Assembly (NCBI RefSeq): GCF_002870125.1
Contig: NZ_PNEO01000016.1
Location: 1 to 64,000, forward strand
Source: Burkholderia sp. WAC0059
GTDB taxonomy: Bacteria > Pseudomonadota > Gammaproteobacteria > Burkholderiales > Burkholderiaceae
Reading direction: 5' to 3'
DNA length: 64,000 nt
Of this stretch, positions 45,287-54,626 are shown piece by piece (position 1 is the first letter of the stretch; every line of letters starts with the position of its first letter). The notes below the pieces were generated by a model. The model ran no database searches. It was not told the DNA's origin and saw only the letters and a list, made by a program, of their open reading frames with translations. The position numbers and the translations under genes were made by a program.

Positions 45287-45964
45287 ATGAAAAATCTCGT
45301 CATCCTGATTTCGGGGCGGGGCAGCAACATGGAGGCCATCGTGCGCGCCTGCGCGCGCGAGGCCTGGCCGGCGCGCGTCGCCGCCGTGATTGCGAGCCGT
45401 CCCGACGCCGAGGGCCTCGCGGCCGCGGCGTCGCACAGCATCGCCACGGCGGTTGTCGATCACCGCCAGTTTGCCGACCGCGAAGCGTTCGACGCGGCGC
45501 TCGCAGCCCGCATCGACGGTTTCTCGCCGGACCTCGTGGTGCTCGCCGGCTTCATGCGCGTGCTGACGCCCGGCTTCGTCGACCGCTACGCGGGTCGCAT
45601 GCTCAACATCCATCCGTCGCTGCTGCCGAGCTTTCCGGGCCTGAACACGCATCAGCAGGCGCTCGAGGCCGGCGTGCGCCTGCACGGCGCGACCGTTCAT
45701 TTCGTCACGTCCGAGCTCGATCACGGGCCGATCGTCGCCCAGGCGGCGGTGCCGGTGCGCGCCGGCGACGACGCCGCGACGCTCGCCGCGCGCGTGCTCG
45801 AAGCCGAACACGCGCTCTATCCGCGGGCGGTGCGCTGGTTCGTCGACGGGCGGCTCGTCGTCGACGGGTTGCGCGTCACGCTCGCGCCGGGCGGCGGGGC
45901 ACAGGAATTTCAGGGCGGCTTCTTCGACGAAGCCGCCGGCAGGATCGCCGGGGAGGGCGCATGA
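45287..45964 (+). CDS. purN: Phosphoribosylglycinamide formyltransferase
   Basis: 225 residues. It transfers a formyl group from 10-formyl-THF to GAR in purine synthesis. LISGRGSNMEAI binds the phosphate; the catalytic Asn and His are in MLNIHPSLLPSFPG and the Asp in HFVTSELDHGPIV. The gene starts with MKNLVILISGRGSN at 45287, immediately after a -10-like hexamer. Its stop overlaps the ATG of the next gene (ATGA). Confidence 0.96.
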   Translation: MKNLVILISGRGSNMEAIVRACAREAWPARVAAVIASRPDAEGLAAAASHSIATAVVDHRQFADREAFDAALAARIDGFSPDLVVLAGFMRVLTPGFVDRYAGRMLNIHPSLLPSFPGLNTHQQALEAGVRLHGATVHFVTSELDHGPIVAQAAVPVRAGDDAATLAARVLEAEHALYPRAVRWFVDGRLVVDGLRVTLAPGGGAQEFQGGFFDEAAGRIAGEGA

Positions 45965-47226
45965 GGTTGCATGGTTTTCTGATTGGCCAGACCGAGACGC
46001 TGCTGGCCGAGGTGCTTCGGTTCGACGGTCCCGCCGACGCGACGACGAGCCGGTTTTTCCGCGCGCATCCGAAGCTCGGCCACGGCGAGCGCGGCGTGAT
46101 CGCCGAGGCCGTGTTCGCGGTGCTGCGCCGGCGCATGGAGTTCGCGCATCTGGCCGAAAGCGGCGTCGGCAGCCCGACGCGCCGGCTCGCGCTGCTTGGC
46201 CTCATGCAGACGGCGGGGCGCGCGGCCGTGCGGCCGTTTGTGACCGACGCGGAAGCGGGCTGGCTCGAGCACGTTTCGAAGATCGATCCGGCGAGCCTGC
46301 CCGCGCGCGTGCAGATGAACCTGCCCGAATGGATCGTGCGCGCGCTCGAGACGCGCTTCGACGCGGCCGAGCTCGTTCGCCTCGCGGCGGCGCTGAACTA
46401 CCCGGCGCCGCTCGATCTGCGCGCCAACCCGCTGAAAGCGGGCCGAGAGGAACTGCTCGCGGCGCTGGCCGCGGCCGGTATCGAAGCCGGCGCCACGCCG
46501 TTCGCGCCGCTCGGCGTGCGGGTCGTCGGCAAGCCGGCGCTTTCGAAACTCGATGCGTTCACGAACGGCTGGTTCGAGGTCCAGGACGAGGGGAGCCAAC
46601 TGCTGTGCTCGCTCGTCGCGCCGCGCCGCGGCGAGATGATCGTCGATTTTTGCGCGGGCGCTGGCGGCAAGACGCTCGCGCTCGGCGCGGCAATGCGCTC
46701 GACCGGCCGGCTCTACGCGTTCGACGTCTCGGAGAAAAGGCTCGCGAAGCTCAAGCCGCGGCTCGCGCGCAGCGGACTGTCGAACGTGAATCCGGTGCTG
46801 ATCGACAGCGAGCACGACGCGAAGATCAAGCGGCTGGCCGGCAAGATCGACCGCGTGCTCGTGGACGCGCCCTGCAGCGGCCTCGGCACGTTGCGCCGCA
46901 ACCCCGACCTGAAGTGGCGGCAGACGCCCGAATCGGTCGCGGAGCTCGCGCCGAAGCAGGCGTCGATTCTGGCGAGCGCCGCGCGGCTCGTGAAGCCGGG
47001 CGGCCGGCTCGTCTACGCGACCTGCAGCATTCTTGCTGCCGAGAACGAAGCCGTGGTCGAGCAGTTCCTGGCCGCGCATCCCGACTTCGCGACCGTGAGC
47101 GCGCGCGAGGTGCTGGCCGCCCAGCGCATCGACCTCGACACGGGCGATTACCTGTCGTTGTGGCCGCATCGCCATGCGACCGACGGGTTCTTCGCCGCCG
47201 TGCTGGAGCGGCGCGGCACGCCATGA
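45961..47226 (+). CDS. RsmB/NOP-family rRNA cytosine-C5 methyltransferase
   Basis: 421 residues. A helical N-terminal region is followed by a SAM-dependent methyltransferase domain with DFCAGAGGKTLALG (SAM binding), VDAPCSGLGTLRRNPD (with one catalytic Cys) and YATCSILAAENE (with the second). This is the m5C RNA methyltransferase architecture; 16S rRNA is the likely target, as for RsmB, but the position is not certain. It overlaps purN at the start and the channel gene at the end, both by ATGA. Confidence 0.9.
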   Translation: MRLHGFLIGQTETLLAEVLRFDGPADATTSRFFRAHPKLGHGERGVIAEAVFAVLRRRMEFAHLAESGVGSPTRRLALLGLMQTAGRAAVRPFVTDAEAGWLEHVSKIDPASLPARVQMNLPEWIVRALETRFDAAELVRLAAALNYPAPLDLRANPLKAGREELLAALAAAGIEAGATPFAPLGVRVVGKPALSKLDAFTNGWFEVQDEGSQLLCSLVAPRRGEMIVDFCAGAGGKTLALGAAMRSTGRLYAFDVSEKRLAKLKPRLARSGLSNVNPVLIDSEHDAKIKRLAGKIDRVLVDAPCSGLGTLRRNPDLKWRQTPESVAELAPKQASILASAARLVKPGGRLVYATCSILAAENEAVVEQFLAAHPDFATVSAREVLAAQRIDLDTGDYLSLWPHRHATDGFFAAVLERRGTP

Positions 47227-48638
47227 CCTTCGCCATGGAACAGCGCCTGCTCGCCCGCATCCTCGATTCCGCCGTCGCGCACGACTTCGGGCGGCCTGTC
47301 ATGCTCTGGCAGATCGTGGTGCTGGTCGGCACGCTGGCGCTTGCCTGGCTCGTCGCGCGCGTCGTGCGGCGCACGCTCGACCTGCGCCGGCAGACCCGCT
47401 ACGAGGCCCTGCGCTTCGGCGCGGAAAGCCTGAACAAGGCGTTCTTTCCGCTCGTGGGCGGCGTGTTCGTCTGGATCGCAAGGACGATCGCGCGCAATTT
47501 CATGCACACGAGCCTGCTCGACCTCGCGCTCGTGCCGCTTTTCGGCATCGGTCTCATCTATATAGTGTTCTTCTTCGCGCGCCGCGTGTTCGGCCGCAAC
47601 GGCGAGACGCATGCCTGGCTCGCCCTCGTCGAGAAACTCGTGTCGCTCATGGTCTGGGCCGGCATGGTGATGACGGTGCTCGGCATCCAGGACGAGGTGC
47701 TTGGCTGGATGGACAGCGTGCGCTTCCGGATCGGCACGGCGCACGTCACGCTGCTCTCGCTCTCGAACGGCCTGCTGTGGGTTTGCGTGACGATGGTCGT
47801 CGCGGTCTGGGCGGGCGCCGTGCTGGAGGACCGGCTGACTCGCGCCACCACGATCGACGCCAATCTGCGCGTCGTCCTCGCGCGCGTCGGGCGGGCGCTG
47901 CTGGTGCTCGCGGCCGTGCTCTTCAGCCTCTCGCTCGTCGGCATCGACGTGACCGTGCTCGGCGTGTTCGGCGGCGCGCTCGGCGTGGGGCTCGGCTTCG
48001 GGCTGCAGAAGATTGCGAGCAACTACGTCTCGGGCTTCATCATCCTGATCGACCGTTCGCTGCGCCTCGGCGACACGATCAACGTGGGCGGCCAGGCCGG
48101 CATGGTCACGCAGATCCGCACCCGCTACACGGTCGTGCGCGGCCTCGACGGCATCGAGACGCTGATTCCGAACGAGAAGCTCATCACCGACGTCGTGCAG
48201 AACCAGTCGTCGTACCTCACGCACGGCTACGTGAAGCTGCCGGTGCAGGTCGCTTACGCGTCGGACATCGAATTCGCGATGTCGCTGCTCGCGAAGGCGA
48301 CGGAAGGTATCGAGCGGGTGCTGGCCGATCCGGCCCCGACACCCTATCTCGCGAGCTTCGGCGCCGACGGCATCAACCTGGAACTGGCCTTCTGGGTAGC
48401 CGACGCGGCGACCGGCACCTCGTCGGTGCGCTCGGCCGTCAATCTGAACATCTGGCGGCTTTTCGGCGAGAATGGCATATCGATTCCGTTTTCCCAGCGC
48501 GAGGTCCGGATCATCGGCGGCGACCCCGTGCCGCAGTCGGCGCTTGCGCCGGGCAGCGTGGCGGCGGACGCCCGTCCCACGGCCGGCGCCGGGGAGGCCG
48601 CCGGTCGCCCGCTGGAGGCGGGGAATGGCGCCCGGTAA
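47223..48638 (+). CDS. MscS-family mechanosensitive ion channel
   Basis: 471 residues, small-conductance mechanosensitive channel superfamily. About five to six membrane segments cover the N-terminal 270 residues. The pore helix and the start of the beta domain read ALGVGLGFGLQKIASNYVSG, the family signature, then the Sm-like domain (RLGDTINVGGQAGMVTQI, then TLIPNEKLI). The extreme C-terminus is Ala/Gly/Pro-rich and disordered. It would open under membrane tension to release solutes in hypo-osmotic shock. The start overlaps the preceding stop (ATGA), so it is in the purN operon. Confidence 0.92.
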   Translation: MTFAMEQRLLARILDSAVAHDFGRPVMLWQIVVLVGTLALAWLVARVVRRTLDLRRQTRYEALRFGAESLNKAFFPLVGGVFVWIARTIARNFMHTSLLDLALVPLFGIGLIYIVFFFARRVFGRNGETHAWLALVEKLVSLMVWAGMVMTVLGIQDEVLGWMDSVRFRIGTAHVTLLSLSNGLLWVCVTMVVAVWAGAVLEDRLTRATTIDANLRVVLARVGRALLVLAAVLFSLSLVGIDVTVLGVFGGALGVGLGFGLQKIASNYVSGFIILIDRSLRLGDTINVGGQAGMVTQIRTRYTVVRGLDGIETLIPNEKLITDVVQNQSSYLTHGYVKLPVQVAYASDIEFAMSLLAKATEGIERVLADPAPTPYLASFGADGINLELAFWVADAATGTSSVRSAVNLNIWRLFGENGISIPFSQREVRIIGGDPVPQSALAPGSVAADARPTAGAGEAAGRPLEAGNGAR

Positions 48639-48785
48639 CGGAGTGCAAAAATATTCGTTTTTGTTACAAACACCTGGAACGGTTCGAGTAGAATGCCGTC
48701 CAAACTCGTCGCTTGCTTTCACTTCGGTAACGCCGGTTGTGGCGTTTTTCGCGGCCGGCGCCGACCGTACTCGATTCTCAGGTAA

Positions 48786-49988
48786 ATGATCTTGCTGAAT
48801 TCCCTCCTGGATTTTCTGGCCCATGGGCTACTGCGCTGGTCGTGGTGGCAGATCGTGCTGTTTACGGCGGTCGCGACGCACATCACGATCATCGGCGTGA
48901 CGGTCTATCTGCATCGCTGCCAGGCGCACCGCGCGCTCGACCTGCACCCTGCCGCGAGCCATTTCTTCCGCTTCTGGCTCTGGATGACGACCGGCATGCT
49001 GACGGGCCAGTGGGCGGCCATCCACCGCAAGCACCACGCGAAGTGCGAGACCGAGGACGATCCGCACAGCCCGCAGACGCGCGGCATCTGGAAGGTGCTG
49101 CTCGAAGGCGCCGAGCTCTATCGCACCGAGGCGAAGAACGAGGAAACGCTGCGCCGCTTCAGCCACGGCACGCCGAACGACTGGATCGAGCGCAACGTCT
49201 ACACGAAGTATCCGATCCTCGGCGTGAGCCTGATGATGGTGATGGACGTGGGGCTGTTCGGCATCGTCGGCCTCAGCGTGTGGGCCGTGCAGATGATGTG
49301 GATTCCGTTCTGGGCCGCCGGCGTCGTGAACGGCCTCGGGCACTTCTGGGGTTATCGCAACTTCAATTCGGCCGACGCGAGCACGAACCTGTTCCCGCTC
49401 GGCATCCTGATCGGCGGCGAGGAGCTTCACAACAACCATCACACGTTCGCGACTTCGGCGAAGCTGTCGAACAAGTGGTTCGAATTCGACATCGGCTGGC
49501 TTTACATCCGCCTGATGTCGGCCTGCCGGCTCGCGACGGTGAAGAAGGTCGCGCCCACGCCGCGGTTGACGGCGGGCAAGCCGGTGCCGGACCAGGAAAC
49601 GCTGCAGGCCGTGCTGTCCAACCGCTACGAGGTGATGGCGCGGTACGCGAAGGCGGTCAAGCGCGCCTATCGCCAGGAGCTTGCGCATCTGAAGGAAGTG
49701 GGCGCGCGCGAGAAATATCTGTTGATGCGCAATGCGCGCAAGTGGTTCGACAAGGAGGAAGCGAGCCTCGACGAACCGCAGAAACGCCAGTTGCCGCAGA
49801 TTTTCGCCCAGAGCCAGAAGCTGCGCACCTTCATCGAACTGCGCAACGAGCTGACGGCGATCTGGGAGCGCTCGAGCGCGTCGCGCGAGCAACTGCTCGC
49901 GCAATTGCAGGAGTGGTGCCACCGCGCGGAGCAAAGCGGTATCAAGGCCCTCCAGGAGTTCGCGATGCGCTTGCGGCGCTATGCATGA
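48786..49988 (+). CDS. Fatty acid desaturase (DesA/acyl-CoA desaturase type) with C-terminal extension
   Basis: 400 residues. Membrane di-iron desaturase with the three histidine boxes HRCQAH (43-48), HRKHH (80-84) and HNNHH (215-219) and about four membrane segments. It introduces a double bond into membrane acyl chains. Residues about 260-400 form a soluble, charged, helical tail (ARKWFDKEEASLDEPQKRQ, then LLAQLQEWCHRAEQSGI and LRRYA) that is not part of the desaturase core; from memory, similar segments occur in some transposase C-termini. A TAGAAT at 48690-48695 may be its -10. Confidence 0.9.
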   Translation: MILLNSLLDFLAHGLLRWSWWQIVLFTAVATHITIIGVTVYLHRCQAHRALDLHPAASHFFRFWLWMTTGMLTGQWAAIHRKHHAKCETEDDPHSPQTRGIWKVLLEGAELYRTEAKNEETLRRFSHGTPNDWIERNVYTKYPILGVSLMMVMDVGLFGIVGLSVWAVQMMWIPFWAAGVVNGLGHFWGYRNFNSADASTNLFPLGILIGGEELHNNHHTFATSAKLSNKWFEFDIGWLYIRLMSACRLATVKKVAPTPRLTAGKPVPDQETLQAVLSNRYEVMARYAKAVKRAYRQELAHLKEVGAREKYLLMRNARKWFDKEEASLDEPQKRQLPQIFAQSQKLRTFIELRNELTAIWERSSASREQLLAQLQEWCHRAEQSGIKALQEFAMRLRRYA

Positions 49989-50025
49989 GTGCCGATAAAA
50001 TCCATTAGAATTTGAAGTACGTCAC

Positions 50026-50056
50026 AAAACCCCGCGTTGGCGGGGTTTTGCTTTTT
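50026..50056 (+). terminator. Terminator between the desaturase and nadA
   Basis: Perfect 10-bp stem AAAACCCCGC / GCGGGGTTTT with GTTG loop, followed by GCTTTTT. It lies 37 bases after the desaturase stop and 58 before nadA. Confidence 0.88.
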
Positions 50057-50113
50057 AGGGCCCGCGAAAAGACGGTTCGTGCTTTTCGCGGCGCAGGCAG
50101 GGCAGAGGAGATC

Positions 50114-51244
50114 ATGAGCCAGGTGATCAGGAAGGTCGAATACGATCGACCGCAAGGCACGACTTGCAGCGTCGGGCAGGCGTGGGCACGAGTACCGGAT
50201 GCGCCGGGGGCCGAAGAACGCGCGGCGCTGAAGGCGCGCATCCGGGCACTGCTGGCGCGCGAGCGGGCCGTGCTCGTCGCGCATTACTACGTCGATCCGG
50301 AATTGCAGGAACTGGCCGACGAGACCGGCGGCTGCGTGGCCGATTCGCTCGAAATGGCGCGTTTCGGCCGCGATCACGAGGCGCAGACGCTCGTCGTGGC
50401 CGGCGTGCGCTTCATGGGCGAGACGGCGAAGATTCTGAGTCCCGGCAAGCGCATCCTGATGCCGGACCTCGACGCGACCTGCTCGCTCGATCTCGGCTGC
50501 CCGGCCGACGAGTTCTCGGCGTTCTGCGACGCGCATCCCGATCGCACCGTGGTCGTCTACGCGAACACGAGCGCAGCGGTCAAGGCGCGCGCGGACTGGA
50601 TGGTGACCTCGTCGATCGGGCTCGAGATCGTGGCCGATCTGCACGCGCGCGGCGAAAAGATTCTCTGGGCGCCGGACCGGCATCTGGGCAGCTACATCCA
50701 GAAGAAGACGGGCGCGGACATGCTGCTGTGGCAGGGTTCGTGCCTCGTGCACGACGAGTTCAAGGGTATCGAACTCGATCTGTTGCGGGCCGAGCGTCCC
50801 GACGCGAAGGTGCTCGTGCATCCGGAGTCGCCGGCGAGCGTCGTGGCGCTGGCCGACGTGGTCGGCTCGACGACGCAATTGATCGACGCGGCCGTGCGTC
50901 TCGACGCGACGCATTTCATCGTCGCGACCGATCTCGGCATTCTCCACAAGATGCGGCTCGCCGCGCCCGGCAAGACCTTCATCGAGGCGCCGACGGCCGG
51001 CAACAGCGCGACCTGCAAGAGCTGCGCGCATTGCCCGTGGATGGCCATGAACGGTCTCGCGAATCTGGCCGACGTGCTCGAACGCGGACACAACGAGATT
51101 TTCGTCGACCCTGCGCTCGGCGAGCGGGCGCGTCGGCCGATCGACCGCATGCTGGCGTTCGCCGCCGAGCACAAGCGGCGCGTGCGTGCGAGCGGTGATC
51201 TCGCGCGCGACTCGGGGCTGTTCTCCAACGTGGGAGCGGCGTAA
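50114..51244 (+). CDS. nadA: Quinolinate synthase A
   Basis: 376 residues, [4Fe-4S] enzyme. It condenses iminoaspartate with dihydroxyacetone phosphate to quinolinate for NAD synthesis. The cluster cysteines are visible in ATCSLDLGCPADEF, and in NSATCKSCAHCPWMAMN. VAHYYVDPELQELADETGG is the N-terminal signature. GAGGAG lies 3-9 bases before the ATG at 50114, which settles the start. Its TAA shares a base with the nadC ATG (TAATG). Confidence 0.96.
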   Translation: MSQVIRKVEYDRPQGTTCSVGQAWARVPDAPGAEERAALKARIRALLARERAVLVAHYYVDPELQELADETGGCVADSLEMARFGRDHEAQTLVVAGVRFMGETAKILSPGKRILMPDLDATCSLDLGCPADEFSAFCDAHPDRTVVVYANTSAAVKARADWMVTSSIGLEIVADLHARGEKILWAPDRHLGSYIQKKTGADMLLWQGSCLVHDEFKGIELDLLRAERPDAKVLVHPESPASVVALADVVGSTTQLIDAAVRLDATHFIVATDLGILHKMRLAAPGKTFIEAPTAGNSATCKSCAHCPWMAMNGLANLADVLERGHNEIFVDPALGERARRPIDRMLAFAAEHKRRVRASGDLARDSGLFSNVGAA

Positions 51245-52143
51245 TGGGCGCACAGGAGTGGGTGGGACCGGAGGCCGCGTCGCCGCTGCTCGGGCAGATC
51301 CGTGCCGAATATGGCGCGGCGTTCGATGCGGCGCTCGCGCGCAACGTCGCCGACGCGCTGGCCGAGGACATCGGCCCGGGCGACCAGACGGGGCGTCTCG
51401 TGCCGGACGGCGACGTGCGCGATGCGCGCATCATCGTGCGCGAGAGCGCCGTGCTCTGCGGCGTGCCATGGTTCAACGAAGTGATGCGCCAGGTCGATCC
51501 GCGCATCGAGGTGCGCTGGCACTATCGGGAAGGCGACCGGATGACGGCGGATTCCGCCGTCTGCGCGATGCGCGGTCCCGTCCGCGCGCTGCTTTCGGCC
51601 GAGCGCAACGCGCTTAACTTTCTGCAACTGCTCTCGGGCGTGGCCGGGGCCACGCGGCGCTATGTCGACGCGATCGCGCACACGCGCGCGCGCATTCTCG
51701 ACACGCGCAAGACGCTGCCGGGGCTGCGGCTCGCGCAGAAATACGCCGTGCGCGTGGGTGGCGGCGCGAATCAGCGGCTCGCGCTCTACGACGGCATCCT
51801 CATCAAGGAGAATCACATCGCGGCCGCCGGCGGCGTGGGGCAGGCGATGGATGCGGCGCTGGCGCTGAGCGCGAACGTGTCGATCCAGATCGAGGTGGAA
51901 ACGCTCGCGCAACTCGATACCGCGCTGGCGCACGGCTCGACTTCGGTGCTGCTCGACAATTTCACGTTCGACGCGATGCGCGACGCGGTCAGCCTGACGG
52001 CCGGCCGGGCGGTGCTCGAAGTGTCGGGCGGCGTGAACTTCGACACAGTGCGCACGATTGCGGAGACGGGCGTCGACCGCATTTCGATCGGCGCGCTGAC
52101 GAAGGACGTGCGCGCGACCGATTATTCGATGCGCCTCGTCTGA
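51244..52143 (+). CDS. nadC: Nicotinate-nucleotide pyrophosphorylase (carboxylating)
   Basis: 299 residues. It converts quinolinate and PRPP to nicotinate mononucleotide. The signature DTRKTLPGLRLAQKYAVRVG binds both substrates, and GILIKENHI and VEVETL-like (IQIEVETLAQLD) segments line the barrel; VSGGVNFDTVRTIAETGVD closes it. It is coupled to nadA by a one-base overlap and converges on nadB with only 6 bases between the stop codons. Confidence 0.96.
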   Translation: MGAQEWVGPEAASPLLGQIRAEYGAAFDAALARNVADALAEDIGPGDQTGRLVPDGDVRDARIIVRESAVLCGVPWFNEVMRQVDPRIEVRWHYREGDRMTADSAVCAMRGPVRALLSAERNALNFLQLLSGVAGATRRYVDAIAHTRARILDTRKTLPGLRLAQKYAVRVGGGANQRLALYDGILIKENHIAAAGGVGQAMDAALALSANVSIQIEVETLAQLDTALAHGSTSVLLDNFTFDAMRDAVSLTAGRAVLEVSGGVNFDTVRTIAETGVDRISIGALTKDVRATDYSMRLV

Positions 52144-52149
52144 CGGCGG

Positions 52150-53769
52150 TTAGCGCTTGCCGCCGACCGTCTGGGGCGTCCGGACGTAGCGGTTGCGTAC
52201 GCGTTCCGGCGTCAGCACCGAAGGCAGGGCCTTCGGCAGCGGGTTCGGCCAGTCGCGGCTGTAATGCAGGCCGCGGCTCTCGTGCCGCGAGCGCGCGCTT
52301 TCGACGATCAGCGAGGCCACGTCCACGAGATTGCGCAGTTCGAGCAGGTCGCGGCTCACGCGGAAGTTCGCGTAATACTCGTGGATTTCGTCGCGCAGCA
52401 GCGTAAGACGATGCTGCGCGCGTTCGAGCCGCTTATCGGTGCGGACGATGCCGACGTAATTCCACATCAGCCGGCGCAGCTCGTCCCAGTTGTGCGCGAC
52501 GACCACTTCCTCGTCGGAATCCGAGACGCGGCTCTCGTCCCAGTCGGGCAACGGCGTGCGGCCGGTTGCGTCGAACCCTTCGTGCTCGATGGCCCCGGCC
52601 GCCGCGCGCCCGATCACGAGACATTCGAGTAGCGAGTTGCTGGCGAGCCGGTTCGCGCCGTGCAGGCCGGTATAGGACGCCTCGCCGACGGCGTAGAGAC
52701 CCGCGAGATCGGTGCGTCCGGCGAGATCGGTGATGACGCCGCCGCAGGTGTAATGCGCCGCCGGCACGACGGGGATGGGACCCGTGGTGATGTCGATGCC
52801 GAACTCGCGGCAGCGCGCGAGGATCGTCGGGAAGTGCTCCTCGATGAAGGCCGCCGGCTGATGGCTGATGTCGAGATACACGCAGTCGATGCCGTGTTTC
52901 TTGATCTCGAAGTCGATGGCGCGCGCCACGATATCGCGCGGCGCCAGTTCGGCGCGCTCGTCGTGGGCGGGCATGAAGCGCGTGCCGTCGGGCAGTTTGA
53001 GCAGCCCGCCTTCGCCGCGCACGGCCTCGGAAATCAGGAAGGACTTGGCGTGCGGATGGAAGAGACAGGTCGGGTGGAACTGGATGAATTCCATGTTCGC
53101 CACCCGGCAGCCGGCGCGCCAGGCCATCGCGATGCCGTCGCCCGTCGAGGTGTCGGGGTTCGTCGTGTACAGGTAGACCTTGCCCGCGCCGCCCGTGGCG
53201 AGCACGGTGTGGGGCGCGTCGATGGTCACGATGCGGCCGCTTGCGAGATCGAGCGCGTAGAGGCCGCGGCAGCGCTGGTTTCGATTGCCGGAGACGATCA
53301 CGTCGATCGCCTGGTAGTCTTCCAGTATCGTGATGTTCGGGTGCCGGCGCACGCGTTCGCTGAGCGTCTGCAGCACGGCGTGTCCGGTGGCGTCGGCCGC
53401 GTGGATGATGCGGCGATGGCTGTGGCCGCCCTCGCGCGTCAGGTGAAAGCCGAGCTCGGCGGCATCGTCCTTCGTGAACGGCACGTCCTGCGCGATCAGC
53501 CAGTCGATCGCCTCGCGGCCGTGCTCGACGATGTAGCGGGTCGCGCCTTCGTCGCAAAGGCCGCCGCCCGCGGTCAGCGTATCGTGGACGTGGTTTTCCA
53601 CGCTGTCGGCCGAATCGAGCACGGCCGCGATGCCGCCCTGCGCGCGATCGCTCGCCCCGTCCATCATCGAACGCTTGGCCAGGATCACGACACGGCGGGT
53701 ATCCGCAAGATTGAGCGCGACGCTCAGGCCCGCCAGGCCGCTGCCGACGATCGCCACATCGAATTTCAT
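52150..53769 (-). CDS. nadB: L-aspartate oxidase
   Basis: 539 residues, FAD enzyme that oxidises aspartate to iminoaspartate, the substrate of NadA. The FAD dinucleotide motif VGSGLAGLSVAL is near residue 8; SDRAQGGIAAVLD, GGHSHRRIIHAADATG and ANRLASNSLLECLVIGRAA are typical of the fumarate reductase/NadB family. The ATG at 53769 (MKFDVAIVGSG) is chosen. The three de novo NAD genes thus stand together, nadA-nadC facing nadB. Confidence 0.96.
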   Translation of the reverse strand: MKFDVAIVGSGLAGLSVALNLADTRRVVILAKRSMMDGASDRAQGGIAAVLDSADSVENHVHDTLTAGGGLCDEGATRYIVEHGREAIDWLIAQDVPFTKDDAAELGFHLTREGGHSHRRIIHAADATGHAVLQTLSERVRRHPNITILEDYQAIDVIVSGNRNQRCRGLYALDLASGRIVTIDAPHTVLATGGAGKVYLYTTNPDTSTGDGIAMAWRAGCRVANMEFIQFHPTCLFHPHAKSFLISEAVRGEGGLLKLPDGTRFMPAHDERAELAPRDIVARAIDFEIKKHGIDCVYLDISHQPAAFIEEHFPTILARCREFGIDITTGPIPVVPAAHYTCGGVITDLAGRTDLAGLYAVGEASYTGLHGANRLASNSLLECLVIGRAAAGAIEHEGFDATGRTPLPDWDESRVSDSDEEVVVAHNWDELRRLMWNYVGIVRTDKRLERAQHRLTLLRDEIHEYYANFRVSRDLLELRNLVDVASLIVESARSRHESRGLHYSRDWPNPLPKALPSVLTPERVRNRYVRTPQTVGGKR

Positions 53770-53890
53770 GATCCCGCCTCTCCGTCTGTCAGTGCTGTGC
53801 GGCGTCATGCGCGCCGGTAAGTCGGCAAGCATAACCTGCCGCGCGCCACGAGGGGAAACCGGAAACAAAGATGCTGTGTTGCCGCGCCAG

Positions 53891-53919
53891 AAACAAAAGC
53901 CCCGCTCGAGGCGGGGCTT
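53891..53919 (-). terminator. Terminator of rpmB-rpmG
   Basis: 9-bp stem AAGCCCCGC / GCGGGGCTT. On the minus strand it is followed by TTGTTTC, and it lies 31 bases after the rpmG stop. Confidence 0.78.
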
Positions 53920-53949
53920 CGTGTCTTCGTCAGGCTGGGGAAACCGCGA

Positions 53950-54117
53950 TTACTTGATCTTGGTTTCCTTGTAAGCCACATGCTTGCGGGCGACGGGATC
54001 GAACTTCATGATCTCCATCTTTTCCGGCATGTTGCGCTTGTTTTTCGTCGTCGTGTAGAAGTGACCCGTACCAGCAGTCGACTCCAGCTTGATCTTGTCG
54101 CGGGCGCCTTTTGCCAT
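53950..54117 (-). CDS. rpmG: 50S ribosomal protein L33
   Basis: 55 residues, full length for bL33. The protein begins [20 protein letters not shown] and ends [14 protein letters not shown]. It is the form without the two zinc-binding Cys pairs (a C-minus paralogue), as is usual in this group. It follows rpmB after 10 bases, the standard rpmB-rpmG operon. Confidence 0.95.
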
Positions 54118-54127
54118 GATGTGCTCC

Positions 54128-54361
54128 TTAGACTTCGCCGCGTGCGCGCAGGTCCGCGAGCACGGAGTCGATGCCGTTCTTGTCGATCAGGCGCAGGCCG
54201 GCGTTCGAGACGCGCAGGCGCACCCAACGGTTTTCGCTTTCCACCCAGAAACGACGGTTTTGCAGATTCGGGAGGAAACGACGCTTGGTCTTGTTGTTCG
54301 CGTGGGAAACGTTGTTGCCGCTCATCGGCGCTTTCCCAGTTACTTGGCATACGCGTGCCAT
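54128..54361 (-). CDS. rpmB: 50S ribosomal protein L28
   Basis: 77 residues, full length for bL28. [20 protein letters not shown] and [16 protein letters not shown] are diagnostic; it lacks extra Cys and is of the zinc-independent type. It is first in the two-gene ribosomal operon. The 265 bases upstream, up to the end of radC, contain its promoter, which I could not define. Confidence 0.96.
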
Positions 54362-54626
54362 GAGAGCACTCCTAATACGCTTAAATTCTGAGTTCGAACG
54401 CCGCTGAAGTCACCCGGACGAAGGCGGCGAGAAATTCCTCGACCCTGCACCCGGTTTTCTCGGGTTTTTCGTCAAGAGCCTGCGCCCGCTGACTTCTTGA
54501 TGGGCTGGCGTGCGAAACAGGACTGAAAAGAGGAAAAAAGCTATTCTAGCAGGAAAAGAGTCGAAAAATCAAACCCGATTTGTCCATGCCGCGTGGGACG
54601 CGCTGGTACAAGGCAAAGCGACGGCA

